Source: Delftia tsuruhatensis (GTDB lineage: Bacteria; Pseudomonadota; Gammaproteobacteria; Burkholderiales; Burkholderiaceae_C). Taken from it: DNA of 64,000 nucleotides. Below the pieces are notes generated by a model. It did no database searches. It was not told the origin of the DNA and was given only the letters and a program-made list of their open reading frames with translations. The stretch's first letter is position 1; each line of letters opens with the position of its first letter. Both the position numbers and the translations under genes were made by a program. The DNA is taken from positions 558,001 through 622,000 of the forward strand of contig NZ_LR813084.1 of assembly GCF_903815225.1 (NCBI RefSeq). The letters run 5' to 3'. Positions 35,415-44,422 of the stretch are shown here, in pieces.

Positions 35415-36860
35415 ATGCCTGTCCCCCTTTCGCGGCTGGCCCCGCAGAACCTGAGCACCCAGCTGGCCGAGCGCCTGGGCGAGCGCATCCGCATGCGGCT
35501 GCTGCCTGCCGGGGCCCGCCTGCCTTCGGTGCGCGAATGCGCGCGTCAGCAGGGCGTGAGCACGCACACGGTGGTGGCTGCCTATGACCTGCTGCAGGCC
35601 CAGGGCCTGGTCGAGGCGCGGCCGCAAAGCGGCTTTTTCGTGCGCGACTTCGTGCAGGATGCGGCGCTGCTGCAGCCCGAGCAGGCGCGTGCCGCCGAGG
35701 AGCCGGCCGGGGTTCCGCAGGGCACGCGCATCAATGCCTCGATGCTGGTGCGCGGCATGTTCCACCAGAGCGTGGGCGGCAAGCCCCAGCCGGGCGCGGG
35801 CGTGCTGCCGGCCGAATGGCTGGAGGCCGGGTTTCTGGCGGCTGCCATGCGCCGGGTCTGTTCGGGCAAATCGCTGTACGACACCTGCGTGCGCTACGGC
35901 GATCCGCTGGGCGACATCAGCCTGCGCGAGGCGCTGTCGCGGCGCCTGGCACGGCTGGGGATCGCCGCCGCGCCGCAGCACATCATCACCACCATGGGCG
36001 CAACGCATGCGCTGGACGTGATCAGCCGCGCCCTGCTGCAGCCCGGCGACCCGGTGATGATCGAGGAGCCGGGATGGGCCGTGGAGTACGCACGCCTGGC
36101 ATCGCTGGGCATGCGCGTGCTGCCCGTGCCGCGTGGCCCCGACGGGCCCGATCTGGCCGTGATGCAGCGCTACTGCGAAAGCTGCGCGCCCAAGCTCTAC
36201 GTGAGCGTGAGCGTGCTGCACAACCCCACGGGCTACAGCCTGTCGCCGGCCAGTGCGCACGAGGTGCTGCAGCTGGCGCGGCGCTTCGGCTTCTATGTGG
36301 TCGAGGACGACACCTATGGCGAGATCGCGCCCGACCACGCGGCGCGCGTGACCGTGCTGGACCGGCTCAGCCACAGCATCTACGTGAGCGGCTTCGCCAA
36401 GTTGCTGGCGCCCAACTGGCGCGTGGGCTACCTGGCGCCCCCACCCGCTCTGGTGGAGCGGCTGGTGGACACCAAGCTGCTGTCCACGCTGACCACGCCG
36501 TCATTGATGGAACGGGCGCTGGCCCACTGCATGGACCAGGGCCAGTTGCGCCGCCACGCCGAACGCCTGCGCCAGCACCTGGCCCAGGCGCGCACGCGCA
36601 GCGTGGCGCTGGCCCGGCAGGCCGGTGCCCGCTTCGCGGCCGAGCCGGCCGGCATGTTCGGCTGGGTGGACACGGGCGTGGACACCGAAACCCTGGCCCA
36701 GCGCCTGCTGGACGCAGGCTACTTCATCGCCCCCGGCTCCATGTTCCACGCCGGCCGCCAGCCCAGCACCTGCATGCGCATCAACTTCGCCACCACGCAG
36801 GAACCCGCCTTCTGGCGCATCTTCGAACGCGAAGTCCAGGCCCTGCGCGGCAGCGCATAG
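35415..36860 (+). CDS. MocR-family regulator (GntR HTH plus aminotransferase domain)
   Basis: A 481-residue MocR regulator. The winged helix (about 10-80) has 'LPAGARLPSVRECARQQGVS' and 'THTVVAAYDLLQAQGLVEAR'. The aminotransferase-like domain (about 120-475) has 'GDPLGDISLREALSRRLA', 'HNPTGYSLSPA' and the presumed PLP lysine in 'SGFAKLLAPNWRVGYL'. Family members respond to PLP and amino compounds (GabR, PdxR, DdlR). Because it faces a LysE exporter, amino-acid-responsive export is a reasonable guess. The ATG at 35415 is 20 nt past the last TACAGT box. Confidence 0.92.
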   Translation: MPVPLSRLAPQNLSTQLAERLGERIRMRLLPAGARLPSVRECARQQGVSTHTVVAAYDLLQAQGLVEARPQSGFFVRDFVQDAALLQPEQARAAEEPAGVPQGTRINASMLVRGMFHQSVGGKPQPGAGVLPAEWLEAGFLAAAMRRVCSGKSLYDTCVRYGDPLGDISLREALSRRLARLGIAAAPQHIITTMGATHALDVISRALLQPGDPVMIEEPGWAVEYARLASLGMRVLPVPRGPDGPDLAVMQRYCESCAPKLYVSVSVLHNPTGYSLSPASAHEVLQLARRFGFYVVEDDTYGEIAPDHAARVTVLDRLSHSIYVSGFAKLLAPNWRVGYLAPPPALVERLVDTKLLSTLTTPSLMERALAHCMDQGQLRRHAERLRQHLAQARTRSVALARQAGARFAAEPAGMFGWVDTGVDTETLAQRLLDAGYFIAPGSMFHAGRQPSTCMRINFATTQEPAFWRIFEREVQALRGSA

Positions 36861-36951
36861 AAAAGGGAATGGGAGAGGAAGAAGGAAGGGAAGGGGACTG
36901 AAGCAGCATCGACCCGCGAGCGCTGATCAGATGTGCAGCGCCAAAAACCGG

Positions 36952-37083
36952 CGCGCCCCAAAGCGAGGGACACCGAGCAAGGGCCTACGCCGGCCGCGCC
37001 GCCCCGCCGCGAGGGTGTCGTCCCCCTCCCCCGCGCAGCGGGTAGAGAGGGGGAAGGCGCGTCAGCGCCTCAGGGGGTGCCTC
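36952..37083. repeat. Intergenic repeat, copy 1 (after fliA)
   Basis: It shares with 43701-43797 an outer 'CGCGCCC-AAAGCGAGGG' and a core of GTCCCCCTCCC, a GTAGAGAG stretch and AAGGCGCGTCAGCGCC, then TCAGGGGG. It stops 3 nt before the fliA stop codon complement. The GGCGC/GCGCC parts form stable hairpins. It is a probable family-wide dispersed repeat or terminator-like element. Confidence 0.75.
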
Positions 37084-37086
37084 CAG

Positions 37087-37800
37087 TCAATGCGCCCGCA
37101 TCTTCGTGCGCAAGCGCGCGATCGCCTGGCTGTGCAGCTGGCAGACGCGCGACTCGGTCACGCCCAGCACGGCGGCGATTTCCTTGAGGTTCATGTCATG
37201 TTCGTAGTACATGCCCATGATGTACTGCTCGCGCTCGGGCAGGGCCTTGATGGCCTCCACCAGGGCCACGCGCAGGCGGTGGTCGCGCAGCAGTGCGAAG
37301 GGGTCGGCGCCGTTGTCGGCCACGTGGCGCTCGAGGAAGTCCTCGCCTTCGTCGCCGCCCGACATGTCCTCCAGGTACACCAGCTGGGTGCCACGCACCT
37401 TGCCCAGCAGCGACTGGTAGTCATCCAGGTCCATGCCCAGTTCGTCGGCGATCTCCGACTCCATGGGCGTGCGGCCCAGGCGCTGCTCCAGCCGGTGCAG
37501 CGCGTGCTCTATGTCCTTCTGGCTCTTGCGCGAGCTGCGGCTCATCCAGTCGCCGTCGCGCAGCTCATCGAGCATGGCGCCGCGGATGCGCTGGCTGGCA
37601 AAGGTCTCGAATTGCACGCCCTGCTCGCTCTCGAAGCGGGACAGGGCCTCGGCCAGGCCGATCATTCCGACCTGTATCAGATCGTCCAGCTCCACATTGG
37701 GCGGCAGCTTGGCGATCATGTGCAGCGCGATCCGGCGTACCAGGGGCACGTGCCGGCGTATCAGCGCATCGCGGTCGAGTTGGCCTTTGGCGGTGTACAT
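37087..37800 (-). CDS. fliA: RNA polymerase sigma-28 factor FliA
   Basis: A 237-residue flagellar sigma factor that transcribes late genes (flagellins, fliD, motAB, cheY). Region 2 has 'HVPLVRRIALHMIAKLPPNV' and 'LIQVGMIGLAEALSRFE' leading to 'FETFASQRIRGAMLDELR'. Region 4 has 'LPEREQYIMGMYYEHDMNLK' and 'VLGVTESRVCQLHSQAIARL'. It is last of the flhB-flhA-flhF-FlhG-like-fliA series. Start at 37800 (MYTAKGQLD), 5 nt after the upstream gene stop. Its likely target promoters can be read at 44909, 47000, 51228, 52374, 53580 and 56443. Confidence 0.97.
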   Translation of the reverse strand: MYTAKGQLDRDALIRRHVPLVRRIALHMIAKLPPNVELDDLIQVGMIGLAEALSRFESEQGVQFETFASQRIRGAMLDELRDGDWMSRSSRKSQKDIEHALHRLEQRLGRTPMESEIADELGMDLDDYQSLLGKVRGTQLVYLEDMSGGDEGEDFLERHVADNGADPFALLRDHRLRVALVEAIKALPEREQYIMGMYYEHDMNLKEIAAVLGVTESRVCQLHSQAIARLRTKMRAH

Positions 37801-37805
37801 GGCAG

Positions 37806-38687
37806 TCAGTGGCTCCAGGCATGGGATGCAGGCAGCGGCGCATAGCCGGCGGCCAGATCCTGGCCGCCATGGGGCAGCACGCTGCCTGCATGGTTGAGCA
37901 GCTGCAGCGCCAGGCGCTGCAGGTCCGGTGCATGGTGCAGGCGCACGGGCAGCAGCCCGGGCGTGTGGCCCAGATGGCGCCGTGCGCATTGCAGCAGCGC
38001 ATCGATCTGGGATTGGCGCCGCTGCGCATCTTCGGCCTGGCTGCGCGCGCCGGTTTGTCCTCTGCGCCAATCGTAGCGGGCCACTTCCGCCTCGGCGGGC
38101 GCGGGCAGCAGCGGCGCCAGCAGGCAGCGCAATCCGGCATGCAGCGCCAGCTGCTTGAGCTGGCGGTAGCAGCCCAGCACGCGGGGGCCTTGCTCGGGAA
38201 GCACCATCAGCGGGTGCACGGGCTGGCCTGCCAGATTGGCGGCCAGGGTGTCGGCATCGGCATACAGCATGACGATGGCGTAGCCGCGCACATGGCGCTG
38301 CAGCCATTGCATGGGCGCCATGCCGGCCTGCCGCGCCTGCTGGGGCAGCAGCTCCAGTCCCAGGCGGGCCGGCAGCACGGCCACCGAGTGGCCGTGGGGC
38401 TCGGGGTGCAGGCCGGTGCGGGCCTGCCATGCGCTTTGCTGGAGCAACTGGGTCAGGCCCGGTGCGTCCGGCGCCTCGCCCTGGCCGGCATCGAGTACCA
38501 GCACGGGCAGGCCCAGGCGCTGCAGGCTGGCGCAGACCGGCCACAGCAGGGCCTGCTCGGCCTGGCCTTCGGCGTCCGAGGCCGCATCACGCAGCATGGC
38601 CAGCACGCGCAGGCCCGACGGCGCGGAGGCGCCGGGCCGGCCGTGCAGGCCCTGGCCCTGGTGCAACTGGGGAAAGGTCTCAAGCAT
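37806..38687 (-). CDS. FlhG-position protein lacking a P-loop
   Basis: A 293-residue protein in the place of FlhG/FleN, the MinD-like ATPase that sets flagellar number with FlhF. 'SLQRLGLPVLVLDAGQGEA' resembles the strand after the P-loop in FlhG, and 'YAIVMLYADADTLAAN' its later core, but the Walker A segment (GKGGVGKT type) is absent; the equivalent part reads GLRVLAMLRDAASDAEGQA. ATP-dependent cycling is therefore unlikely. The gene overlaps flhF by 8 nt and is 5 nt from fliA, so it is translationally coupled. It is either a degenerate FlhG or a distinct partner. Confidence 0.65.
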   Translation of the reverse strand: MLETFPQLHQGQGLHGRPGASAPSGLRVLAMLRDAASDAEGQAEQALLWPVCASLQRLGLPVLVLDAGQGEAPDAPGLTQLLQQSAWQARTGLHPEPHGHSVAVLPARLGLELLPQQARQAGMAPMQWLQRHVRGYAIVMLYADADTLAANLAGQPVHPLMVLPEQGPRVLGCYRQLKQLALHAGLRCLLAPLLPAPAEAEVARYDWRRGQTGARSQAEDAQRRQSQIDALLQCARRHLGHTPGLLPVRLHHAPDLQRLALQLLNHAGSVLPHGGQDLAAGYAPLPASHAWSH

Positions 38688-40293
38688 GGAGGGCCTCGCT
38701 GTCCATGGTGCTGGGGCTGGAGGGGGTGAAGAAGAAGTCCAGGTCCAGCGCCTTGGGGTCGAAGGCCGAGCGGCTGGCCGATCGCATGGATGCGGACACC
38801 AGTTGCTGCGCATCGGCACGCTCCCAGTCCTCAGGCACGCGCTGGCCGTTGGTCACGCCGCGCAATTGCATCTGGTGGCGGATCAGCGTGTCCACCGAGG
38901 GGCCCAGCTTCACGGCCTCGTCCACCTTGGTGAGGATGGCCTGGCTGGAGCCACGTGCCTTGAAGGCCTGCATCACATCGTCCAGCGCATCGCCCTGGCC
39001 GGCCGCGTTGACGGCCAGCAGCTTGTGCACGCCGGGCAGGTCCAGCAGGTCCAGGATCTCGTCCTTGCGCGGATCACGCGGTGCCACGCCCGTGGTGTCG
39101 ATCAGCACCAGCTGCTTGTTGGCCAGCAGGCCCAGCAGGTCCTGCAGCGCGGCGCGGTCATGGGCCAGGTGGGCGACCATGCCCAGCATGCGGCCGTAGG
39201 AGCGCAGCTGGTCGTGGGCGCCGACGCGGTAGGTGTCCAGGGTGATCAGGCCCACGCTGGAGGCACCGTATTTGGCCGCGCACAGGGCGGCGAGCTTGGC
39301 CGTGGTCGTGGTCTTGCCCACGCCGGTGGAGCCCACCAGGGCGTAGACGCCACCTTGCTCGTACAGCGGCTCCTGGCCGGCATCGGTGCGCAGGTTGCGC
39401 TCCAGCACCTGCATCAGCCAGCGCACGGCGTCGCCTGCGGACAGGTCCTGGGGCAGATGCTCGACCAGCGCGCGGGCCAGCACGGGGGAGTAGCCCGCGC
39501 GGATCAGCTTGTGCGTGAGGTTGGCGTGGATGGGGTTCTGGCGCGTCTGGCCCAGCCAGGTCAGGGTGTTGAAGCGTTCCTCGATCAGGTCGCGCATGGA
39601 CTGCAGCTCGTCGCGCAGTGCCTGGGCGCCCAGCGCGGGGGCCGGTTCGGCGCGCAGCGCTTCGCGGGCCGGGGCCTCGACGCCAGTGCGCAGCGGGTTG
39701 TGGCGGGCCACGGAAGGCGCCGCCGGGGCCTTGGGCTGGGGCATGGCCTGGGGCGCGGCGCCGGGCGTCTCGCGCAGCGCATCACCGAGGCTGCGGCGCT
39801 GGGCGAAGCTGGGCAGCGGCTCATCCTCGCCTGCGGCTTCATGGCGACGGCGCAGCATGCGTTCGCGCACATAGTCCTGGAAGGACAGCGTGCTCATGGC
39901 CAGCTGTTCCGTGTCTTCCTGCACGCTCTGGCGCAGGCCGGCCGGCTCGACGCCTTCGGGCGACAGCGAGGCGGCCTGCGAAGCCACCTGTGGTGCGCGG
40001 GCAGCGGCAGGCTGGGCCGCGCGCAGACGCGACTGGGCCTGGATCAGCTGGGCCTGCAGTTGGGAGGGCAGGCCCGTAGTCTCCTCGGCGGCACGCCGCT
40101 CGATGGCCTGCTGCAACGGCGTGCCGCTGGCGGCCGCCTTGCTGTGCTCCAGCGTGTCCTCGGCCGTGGCCATGACCTCCACGCCGTCGGGCGTGCTGCG
40201 GTTGGACAGGATCAGGGTGCCTGCGCCGAAAGCCATGCGCGCCTTGGCCAGGGCCTCGCGGGAGGTAGGGGCGTAGAAGCGTTTGATGTTCAT
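38680..40293 (-). CDS. flhF: Flagellar SRP-type GTPase FlhF
   Basis: A 537-residue GTPase that marks the pole and positions flagella. The N-terminal basic part (MNIKRFYAPTSREALAKARM) is followed by a long Ala/Pro/Gln-rich linker (about 60-230), helical N domain, and G domain with 'YALVGSTGVGKTTTTAKLAA' (G1), 'GLITLDTYRVGAHDQL' (G2), 'VLIDTTGVAPRD' (G3) and 'ILTKVDEAVKLG' (G4). The start overlaps the flhA stop by 4 nt. All motifs for SRP-GTPase dimers look intact. Confidence 0.95.
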   Translation of the reverse strand: MNIKRFYAPTSREALAKARMAFGAGTLILSNRSTPDGVEVMATAEDTLEHSKAAASGTPLQQAIERRAAEETTGLPSQLQAQLIQAQSRLRAAQPAAARAPQVASQAASLSPEGVEPAGLRQSVQEDTEQLAMSTLSFQDYVRERMLRRRHEAAGEDEPLPSFAQRRSLGDALRETPGAAPQAMPQPKAPAAPSVARHNPLRTGVEAPAREALRAEPAPALGAQALRDELQSMRDLIEERFNTLTWLGQTRQNPIHANLTHKLIRAGYSPVLARALVEHLPQDLSAGDAVRWLMQVLERNLRTDAGQEPLYEQGGVYALVGSTGVGKTTTTAKLAALCAAKYGASSVGLITLDTYRVGAHDQLRSYGRMLGMVAHLAHDRAALQDLLGLLANKQLVLIDTTGVAPRDPRKDEILDLLDLPGVHKLLAVNAAGQGDALDDVMQAFKARGSSQAILTKVDEAVKLGPSVDTLIRHQMQLRGVTNGQRVPEDWERADAQQLVSASMRSASRSAFDPKALDLDFFFTPSSPSTMDSEALHA

Positions 40294-42389
40294 GCGGATG
40301 CACCTTTAAGAATCGAGCCGATGCGGATGGTGTGCGTCTCGGGGATCTCGCTGTGGGCGAGAACCTGCAGACGCGGTGCCACGCGGCGCACCAGGCGGGC
40401 AATGGAGTTGCGGATGGAGTCGGGAACCAGCAGGCAGGCGGGCAGACCCAGCTCTTCCTGCTGGTTGGCCATGTCGGCCGCCTTCTGGGTGAGGATCTCG
40501 GCGACGCCGGGATCCAGGGAGGGGGCACCGGGGTTGGACAGCGCCTGCACCAGCAGGCGCTCGAGCCCGGGCTCGATGGCGATGACGTTCAGCTCGCGGG
40601 TCGGGCCGTAGATCTGCTGGACGATGGACGGCGACAGCGCGATGCGCACGCGGCGGGCCAGCTCCACGGGGTCCTGGGTGGCCGAGGAATGCTCGGCCAG
40701 GGTTTCGATGATGGTGCGGATGTCACGGATGTGCACCGAGTCCTCCAGCAGCAGCTGGAGCACTTTCTGGAACGTCGTGATGGACACCATTTTGGGAATG
40801 ACTTCTTCGATCAGCTTGGGAGCCAGCTTGGCCACATGCTCCACCAGTTGCTGCGTCTCGGTACGACTGATCAGCTTGGCGGCATGCACTTGCATCAAGT
40901 GTGACAAATGGGTGGCCATCACGGTTTCCGAATCAACCACGGTAAAGCCCGCCATTTGTGCCGCTTCCTTCTGGCGTTCGTCGATCCAGTGGGCAGGCAG
41001 GCCGAAGGCCGGGTCCGTGGTCTGGGTGCCGATCAGCGGGGTGCTGATGCCGCCAGGGTTGATCGCCAGGAACATGCCGGGAAAGGCCTCGCCTTCTCCC
41101 ACCATCACGCCGCGCAGGGTGATGCGGTAGGCGCTGGGCTTGAGCTCCAGGTTGTCGCGCACATGCACGGCCGGTGGCAGAAAGCCCACTTCCTGCGCGA
41201 ACTTGCGGCGCACGCCCTTGATGCGCGTGAGCAGGTCGCCCTGGCGGCTCTTGTCCACCAGCGTGATCAGCCGGTAGCCCAGCTCCAGGCCCAGCAGGTC
41301 CACGGGCTGCAGATCGTCCCAGGTGGCCTCGCCATCGCCTGGAGCCGCCACGGGCGCGGGCGCCTGTGCCTGCTGCATGGAGCGCTGCTGCTGGCGGCGC
41401 GAGAGCATCCAGGCCAGCCAGCCCAGCAGCGCGCCCGTGCTCAGGAACACGATGTGGGGCATGCCGGGGATGATGCCCAGCAGGGCCAGCACGCCGGCCG
41501 TGATGCCCAGCACCTTGGGCGACATGAACAGCTGCTGCGCGATCTGCTGGCCCATGTCCGATTCCTTGCCCACGCGAGAGATCACCATGGCCGCGGCCAC
41601 GGAGATCAACAGGCCGGGGATCTGCGCCACCAGCGCATCGCCCACGGCCAGCAGGATGTAGCTGTCGGCGGCCTGGCCGGCCGACAGGCCGTGCTGGATC
41701 ATGCCGATGGCAAAGCCGCCGATGATGTTGATGACCAGGATCAGGATACCGGCGATGGCGTCGCCGCGCACGAACTTGCTGGCGCCGTCCATGGAGCCGA
41801 AGAAATTGGCTTCCTCCTGCACCTCGGCGCGGCGGCGCTTGGCTTCCTTCTCGTCGATCAGGCCGGCGTTGAGGTCGGCGTCCACGGCCATCTGCTTGCC
41901 GGGCATGGCATCCAGCGTGAAGCGTGCCGAGACTTCGGCGATGCGCTCCGCGCCCTTGGTGATCACCACGAAGTTGATCACCACCAGGATGGCGAACACG
42001 ATCAGGCCGACGGCGAAGTTGCCGCCGATCAGGAAGTGGCCAAAGGCCTCGATCACGGCGCCGGCCGCGCCCGGGCCGGTGTGCCCTTCCAGCAGCACCA
42101 CGCGCGTGGAGGCCACGTTCAGCGACAGGCGCATCAGCGTGGTCAGCAGCAGCACCGAGGGGAAGGCCGCGAAGTCCAGCGGCTTGATCATGTAGGCCGC
42201 CACCATCATCACCATCAGCGCCACGGCGATGTTCAGCGTGAAGAAGGTGTCCAGCAGCCAGGGCGGGATCGGCAGCACCATCAGCGCCAGGATGGCCACC
42301 ACCAGCAGCGGCGCCATCAGGCCCTGGACGAGCTTGGCGTGCTCGCCGGACCACATCGATTGCAAAGAGTGGAGCGGATTCGTCGTCAT
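40290..42389 (-). CDS. flhA: Flagellar export gate protein FlhA
   Basis: A 699-residue export-apparatus protein: eight N-terminal helices (about 20-320), then a cytoplasmic domain that binds chaperone-flagellin complexes. The FHIPEP signature region 'FVVITKGAERIAEVSARF' and 'LDAMPGKQMAVDADLNAG' and 'FFGSMDGASKFVRGDAIAG' are highly conserved. Cytosolic 'AIEPGLERLLVQAL' closes it. It overlaps flhB (4 nt) upstream and flhF (4 nt) downstream, one operon. Confidence 0.98.
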   Translation of the reverse strand: MTTNPLHSLQSMWSGEHAKLVQGLMAPLLVVAILALMVLPIPPWLLDTFFTLNIAVALMVMMVAAYMIKPLDFAAFPSVLLLTTLMRLSLNVASTRVVLLEGHTGPGAAGAVIEAFGHFLIGGNFAVGLIVFAILVVINFVVITKGAERIAEVSARFTLDAMPGKQMAVDADLNAGLIDEKEAKRRRAEVQEEANFFGSMDGASKFVRGDAIAGILILVINIIGGFAIGMIQHGLSAGQAADSYILLAVGDALVAQIPGLLISVAAAMVISRVGKESDMGQQIAQQLFMSPKVLGITAGVLALLGIIPGMPHIVFLSTGALLGWLAWMLSRRQQQRSMQQAQAPAPVAAPGDGEATWDDLQPVDLLGLELGYRLITLVDKSRQGDLLTRIKGVRRKFAQEVGFLPPAVHVRDNLELKPSAYRITLRGVMVGEGEAFPGMFLAINPGGISTPLIGTQTTDPAFGLPAHWIDERQKEAAQMAGFTVVDSETVMATHLSHLMQVHAAKLISRTETQQLVEHVAKLAPKLIEEVIPKMVSITTFQKVLQLLLEDSVHIRDIRTIIETLAEHSSATQDPVELARRVRIALSPSIVQQIYGPTRELNVIAIEPGLERLLVQALSNPGAPSLDPGVAEILTQKAADMANQQEELGLPACLLVPDSIRNSIARLVRRVAPRLQVLAHSEIPETHTIRIGSILKGASA

Positions 42390-43558
42390 GGAGCGGTACC
42401 TTCAGCGGACGCGGCGCCGGTTGCGCGGCGGCCCTGGTGCGGGTCGAGTTCGGCGGGCACGGCGGGTTCGCCAAGTTCCGCGGGCATGGGGCCCTCGCCG
42501 CGCAGCGCGGCCTTGAGGCGGTAGACGTAGGCCAAAACCTGGGCCACGGCCGTGTAAAGCGCGGCGGGAATGGCCTGGTCCAGGTCGGCGTGCGCGTACA
42601 GGGCGCGCGCCAGCATCGGGGATTCGAGCACCGGAATCTTGTGCGCACCGGCGATCTCGCGGATCTTCAGTGCCACCAGGTCCGTGCCCTTGGAGATGAC
42701 CTGGGGCGCGGCCATGGTCTTTTCGTCGTAGCGCAGGGCCACCGCATAGTGCGTGGGATTGGTGACCACGAAGTCGGCGCGCGGAACGGCGTTGACGCTG
42801 GCGCGGTCGGCGATCTCGCGCTGCTTCTGGCGGATCTTGCCCTTGATCTGGGGGTTGCCGTCGGACTCCTTGTGTTCCTGCTTGACTTCCTCGTGGCTCA
42901 TCTTCAGGCGCGACTTGAACAGGAAGGCCTGCAGCGGCACGTCGATCACGGCCATCAGGAACACTACCAGCAGCAGCAGGGCCACGCCGCTGGCCAGCCA
43001 CTGCCCGGTCATGGACAGTGCCATGGCAGAGGGCTGGGCCGACACCGAGGCGATCTCGCCGATGCGGCTGGACAGGAATTTCCAGGCCACGAAGCCGAGG
43101 ATGGCCGTCATCAGCACCATCTTCGCCACGGTGACCATCTGCTGCTTGGAAAACAGATTCGTCAGGCCCGTCAGTGGATTGAGGCGGCTGAACTGTGGCT
43201 GGATGGGCTTGAGGCTGAAGATCCAGCCACCGGCCATCACGCCGGACACCAGGGCCGCCGCCGTGGTCACGGCCGCGACGATCAGCGCAATGGTCAGGCC
43301 CATGCCACCCATGGACTGCAGTCGCTCGAGCATCAGCGCCGGCGTCTTGGCCATGTGCGCATCGAAGGCCAGGTGGCGGGCCAGTGCCATGCGCAGGTGC
43401 CGGATCAGTGGCTCGGCTCCCATCAGCATCAGCAGTGCTCCCGTGCCCAGGATGGCCAGGTGCGACAGGTCGCGCGAGCGCGCACCCTGGCCGTCCGCAC
43501 GCGTTTTCTGCAGTTTGCGTTCGGTGGCTGGCAGGCTTTTGTCTTGGCTGGATTCCAT
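42386..43558 (-). CDS. flhB: Flagellar export switch protein FlhB
   Basis: A 390-residue export protein that switches specificity from hook to filament subunits by self-cleavage. Four helices span about 30-215 and 'FVVTNPTHYAVALRYD' holds the NPTH cleavage site. The C-terminal tail beyond 355 is Ala/Pro-rich and longer than in enteric FlhB. The ATG at 43558 has an 8-bp inverted repeat just 5 nt upstream instead of an obvious ribosome site. It is first in flhB-flhA-flhF-FlhG-like-fliA. Confidence 0.97.
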   Translation of the reverse strand: MESSQDKSLPATERKLQKTRADGQGARSRDLSHLAILGTGALLMLMGAEPLIRHLRMALARHLAFDAHMAKTPALMLERLQSMGGMGLTIALIVAAVTTAAALVSGVMAGGWIFSLKPIQPQFSRLNPLTGLTNLFSKQQMVTVAKMVLMTAILGFVAWKFLSSRIGEIASVSAQPSAMALSMTGQWLASGVALLLLVVFLMAVIDVPLQAFLFKSRLKMSHEEVKQEHKESDGNPQIKGKIRQKQREIADRASVNAVPRADFVVTNPTHYAVALRYDEKTMAAPQVISKGTDLVALKIREIAGAHKIPVLESPMLARALYAHADLDQAIPAALYTAVAQVLAYVYRLKAALRGEGPMPAELGEPAVPAELDPHQGRRATGAASAEGTAP

Positions 43559-43562
43559 GGCG

Positions 43563-43588
43563 CAATGACGGAAGGATTGGCGTCATTG
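43563..43588. promoter_or_regulatory. Inverted repeat immediately upstream of flhB
   Basis: CAATGACG and CGTCATTG (8 bp, 10-nt spacer) begin 5 nt upstream of the flhB ATG. It could be an operator or a 5'-leader hairpin limiting translation. A second hairpin AGCCCCG/CGGGGCT lies at 43611-43629. Confidence 0.45.
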
Positions 43589-43700
43589 TCGGAACAAGCC
43601 GGAAAGCAGAAGCCCCGATAAGCGGGGCTCAAGCGGCGCTTATGCGCTGTCTGGGGTCTTGGATGCCAACGCGTGGCGACGACACATTGAATGAAACTGG

Positions 43701-43797
43701 CGCGCCCTAAAGCGAGGGTGCCGTCCCCCTCCCTCGCGGAGCAAGTAGAGAGGCGCCGTGCCACGGGGGAAGGCGCGTCAGCGCCTCAGGGGGGCCT
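43701..43797. repeat. Intergenic repeat, copy 2 (after cheZ)
   Basis: Same element as 36952-37083 in the same orientation, ending exactly at the cheZ stop. Both copies thus sit at the 3' end of a minus-strand flagellar or chemotaxis operon, consistent with transcript-end processing or termination. Copy 2 is shorter in the left arm and has a 13-nt insertion in the middle. Confidence 0.75.
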
Positions 43798-44412
43798 CTA
43801 GAACCCCAGGCTGGCCAGCAGGTCGTCCACCTGGGACTGGGAGGTCACCACATCGGGCGTCTTTTCCGGATCGACCACGGGGCCGGCCAGATGCTCCTTG
43901 GGTTTTTCGGCCGGTTCCAGGGCGGCCTGCTGGGGGTTGGGGGAGGTCTGGATCAGCAACTGGACCAGCTGGTCCTCCAGGTCGGCCGCCAGCGAGACCA
44001 CGCGGGCGATGACCTGGCCCGTGAGGTCATGGAAGTCCTGGGACATCATGATCTCGGTGAGGTGCTCGTCGGCCTGCTGCGTGCCCTGCTCGACTTCCTC
44101 GAGGAAATTCATCACCCGGCCCTTGGCCACGGCCGCCACGGGGTCCTCGACCAGCTGCGCGCGCATGGCGCGCACGCGCTCGGCCAGCCGGTCCTGCTGG
44201 CCCTTGGCCAGCTCGACGCGGTTCAGGACCTTCTCCGCGGCCTCTCCGGTCAGCCGCGCGATGTAGGAAAGGCGGCTTTGCGCATCCGGCAGCTCTCCCA
44301 TGCTGCCGCGCAGGCGGTCCGCATAGCCCAGCTCATTGAGCGAGTCATGCAGCTGGCGCGTGAGAACGCCGACCTTGTAGTGGACGCTGTCGGGGACATC
44401 CGGGTTGCTCAT
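43798..44412 (-). CDS. cheZ: Chemotaxis phosphatase CheZ
   Basis: A 204-residue phosphatase that dephosphorylates CheY-P. The catalytic region 'IMMSQDFHDLTGQVIARVV' has the conserved Asp-Phe-x-Asp-Leu-Thr-Gly-Gln, and the C-terminal CheY-docking helix 'SQSQVDDLLASLGF' ends the protein. A long helical hairpin precedes it. 10 nt separates it from cheY, so the two are one operon. Confidence 0.96.
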   Translation of the reverse strand: MSNPDVPDSVHYKVGVLTRQLHDSLNELGYADRLRGSMGELPDAQSRLSYIARLTGEAAEKVLNRVELAKGQQDRLAERVRAMRAQLVEDPVAAVAKGRVMNFLEEVEQGTQQADEHLTEIMMSQDFHDLTGQVIARVVSLAADLEDQLVQLLIQTSPNPQQAALEPAEKPKEHLAGPVVDPEKTPDVVTSQSQVDDLLASLGF

Positions 44413-44422
44413 GGCGCGTGCC

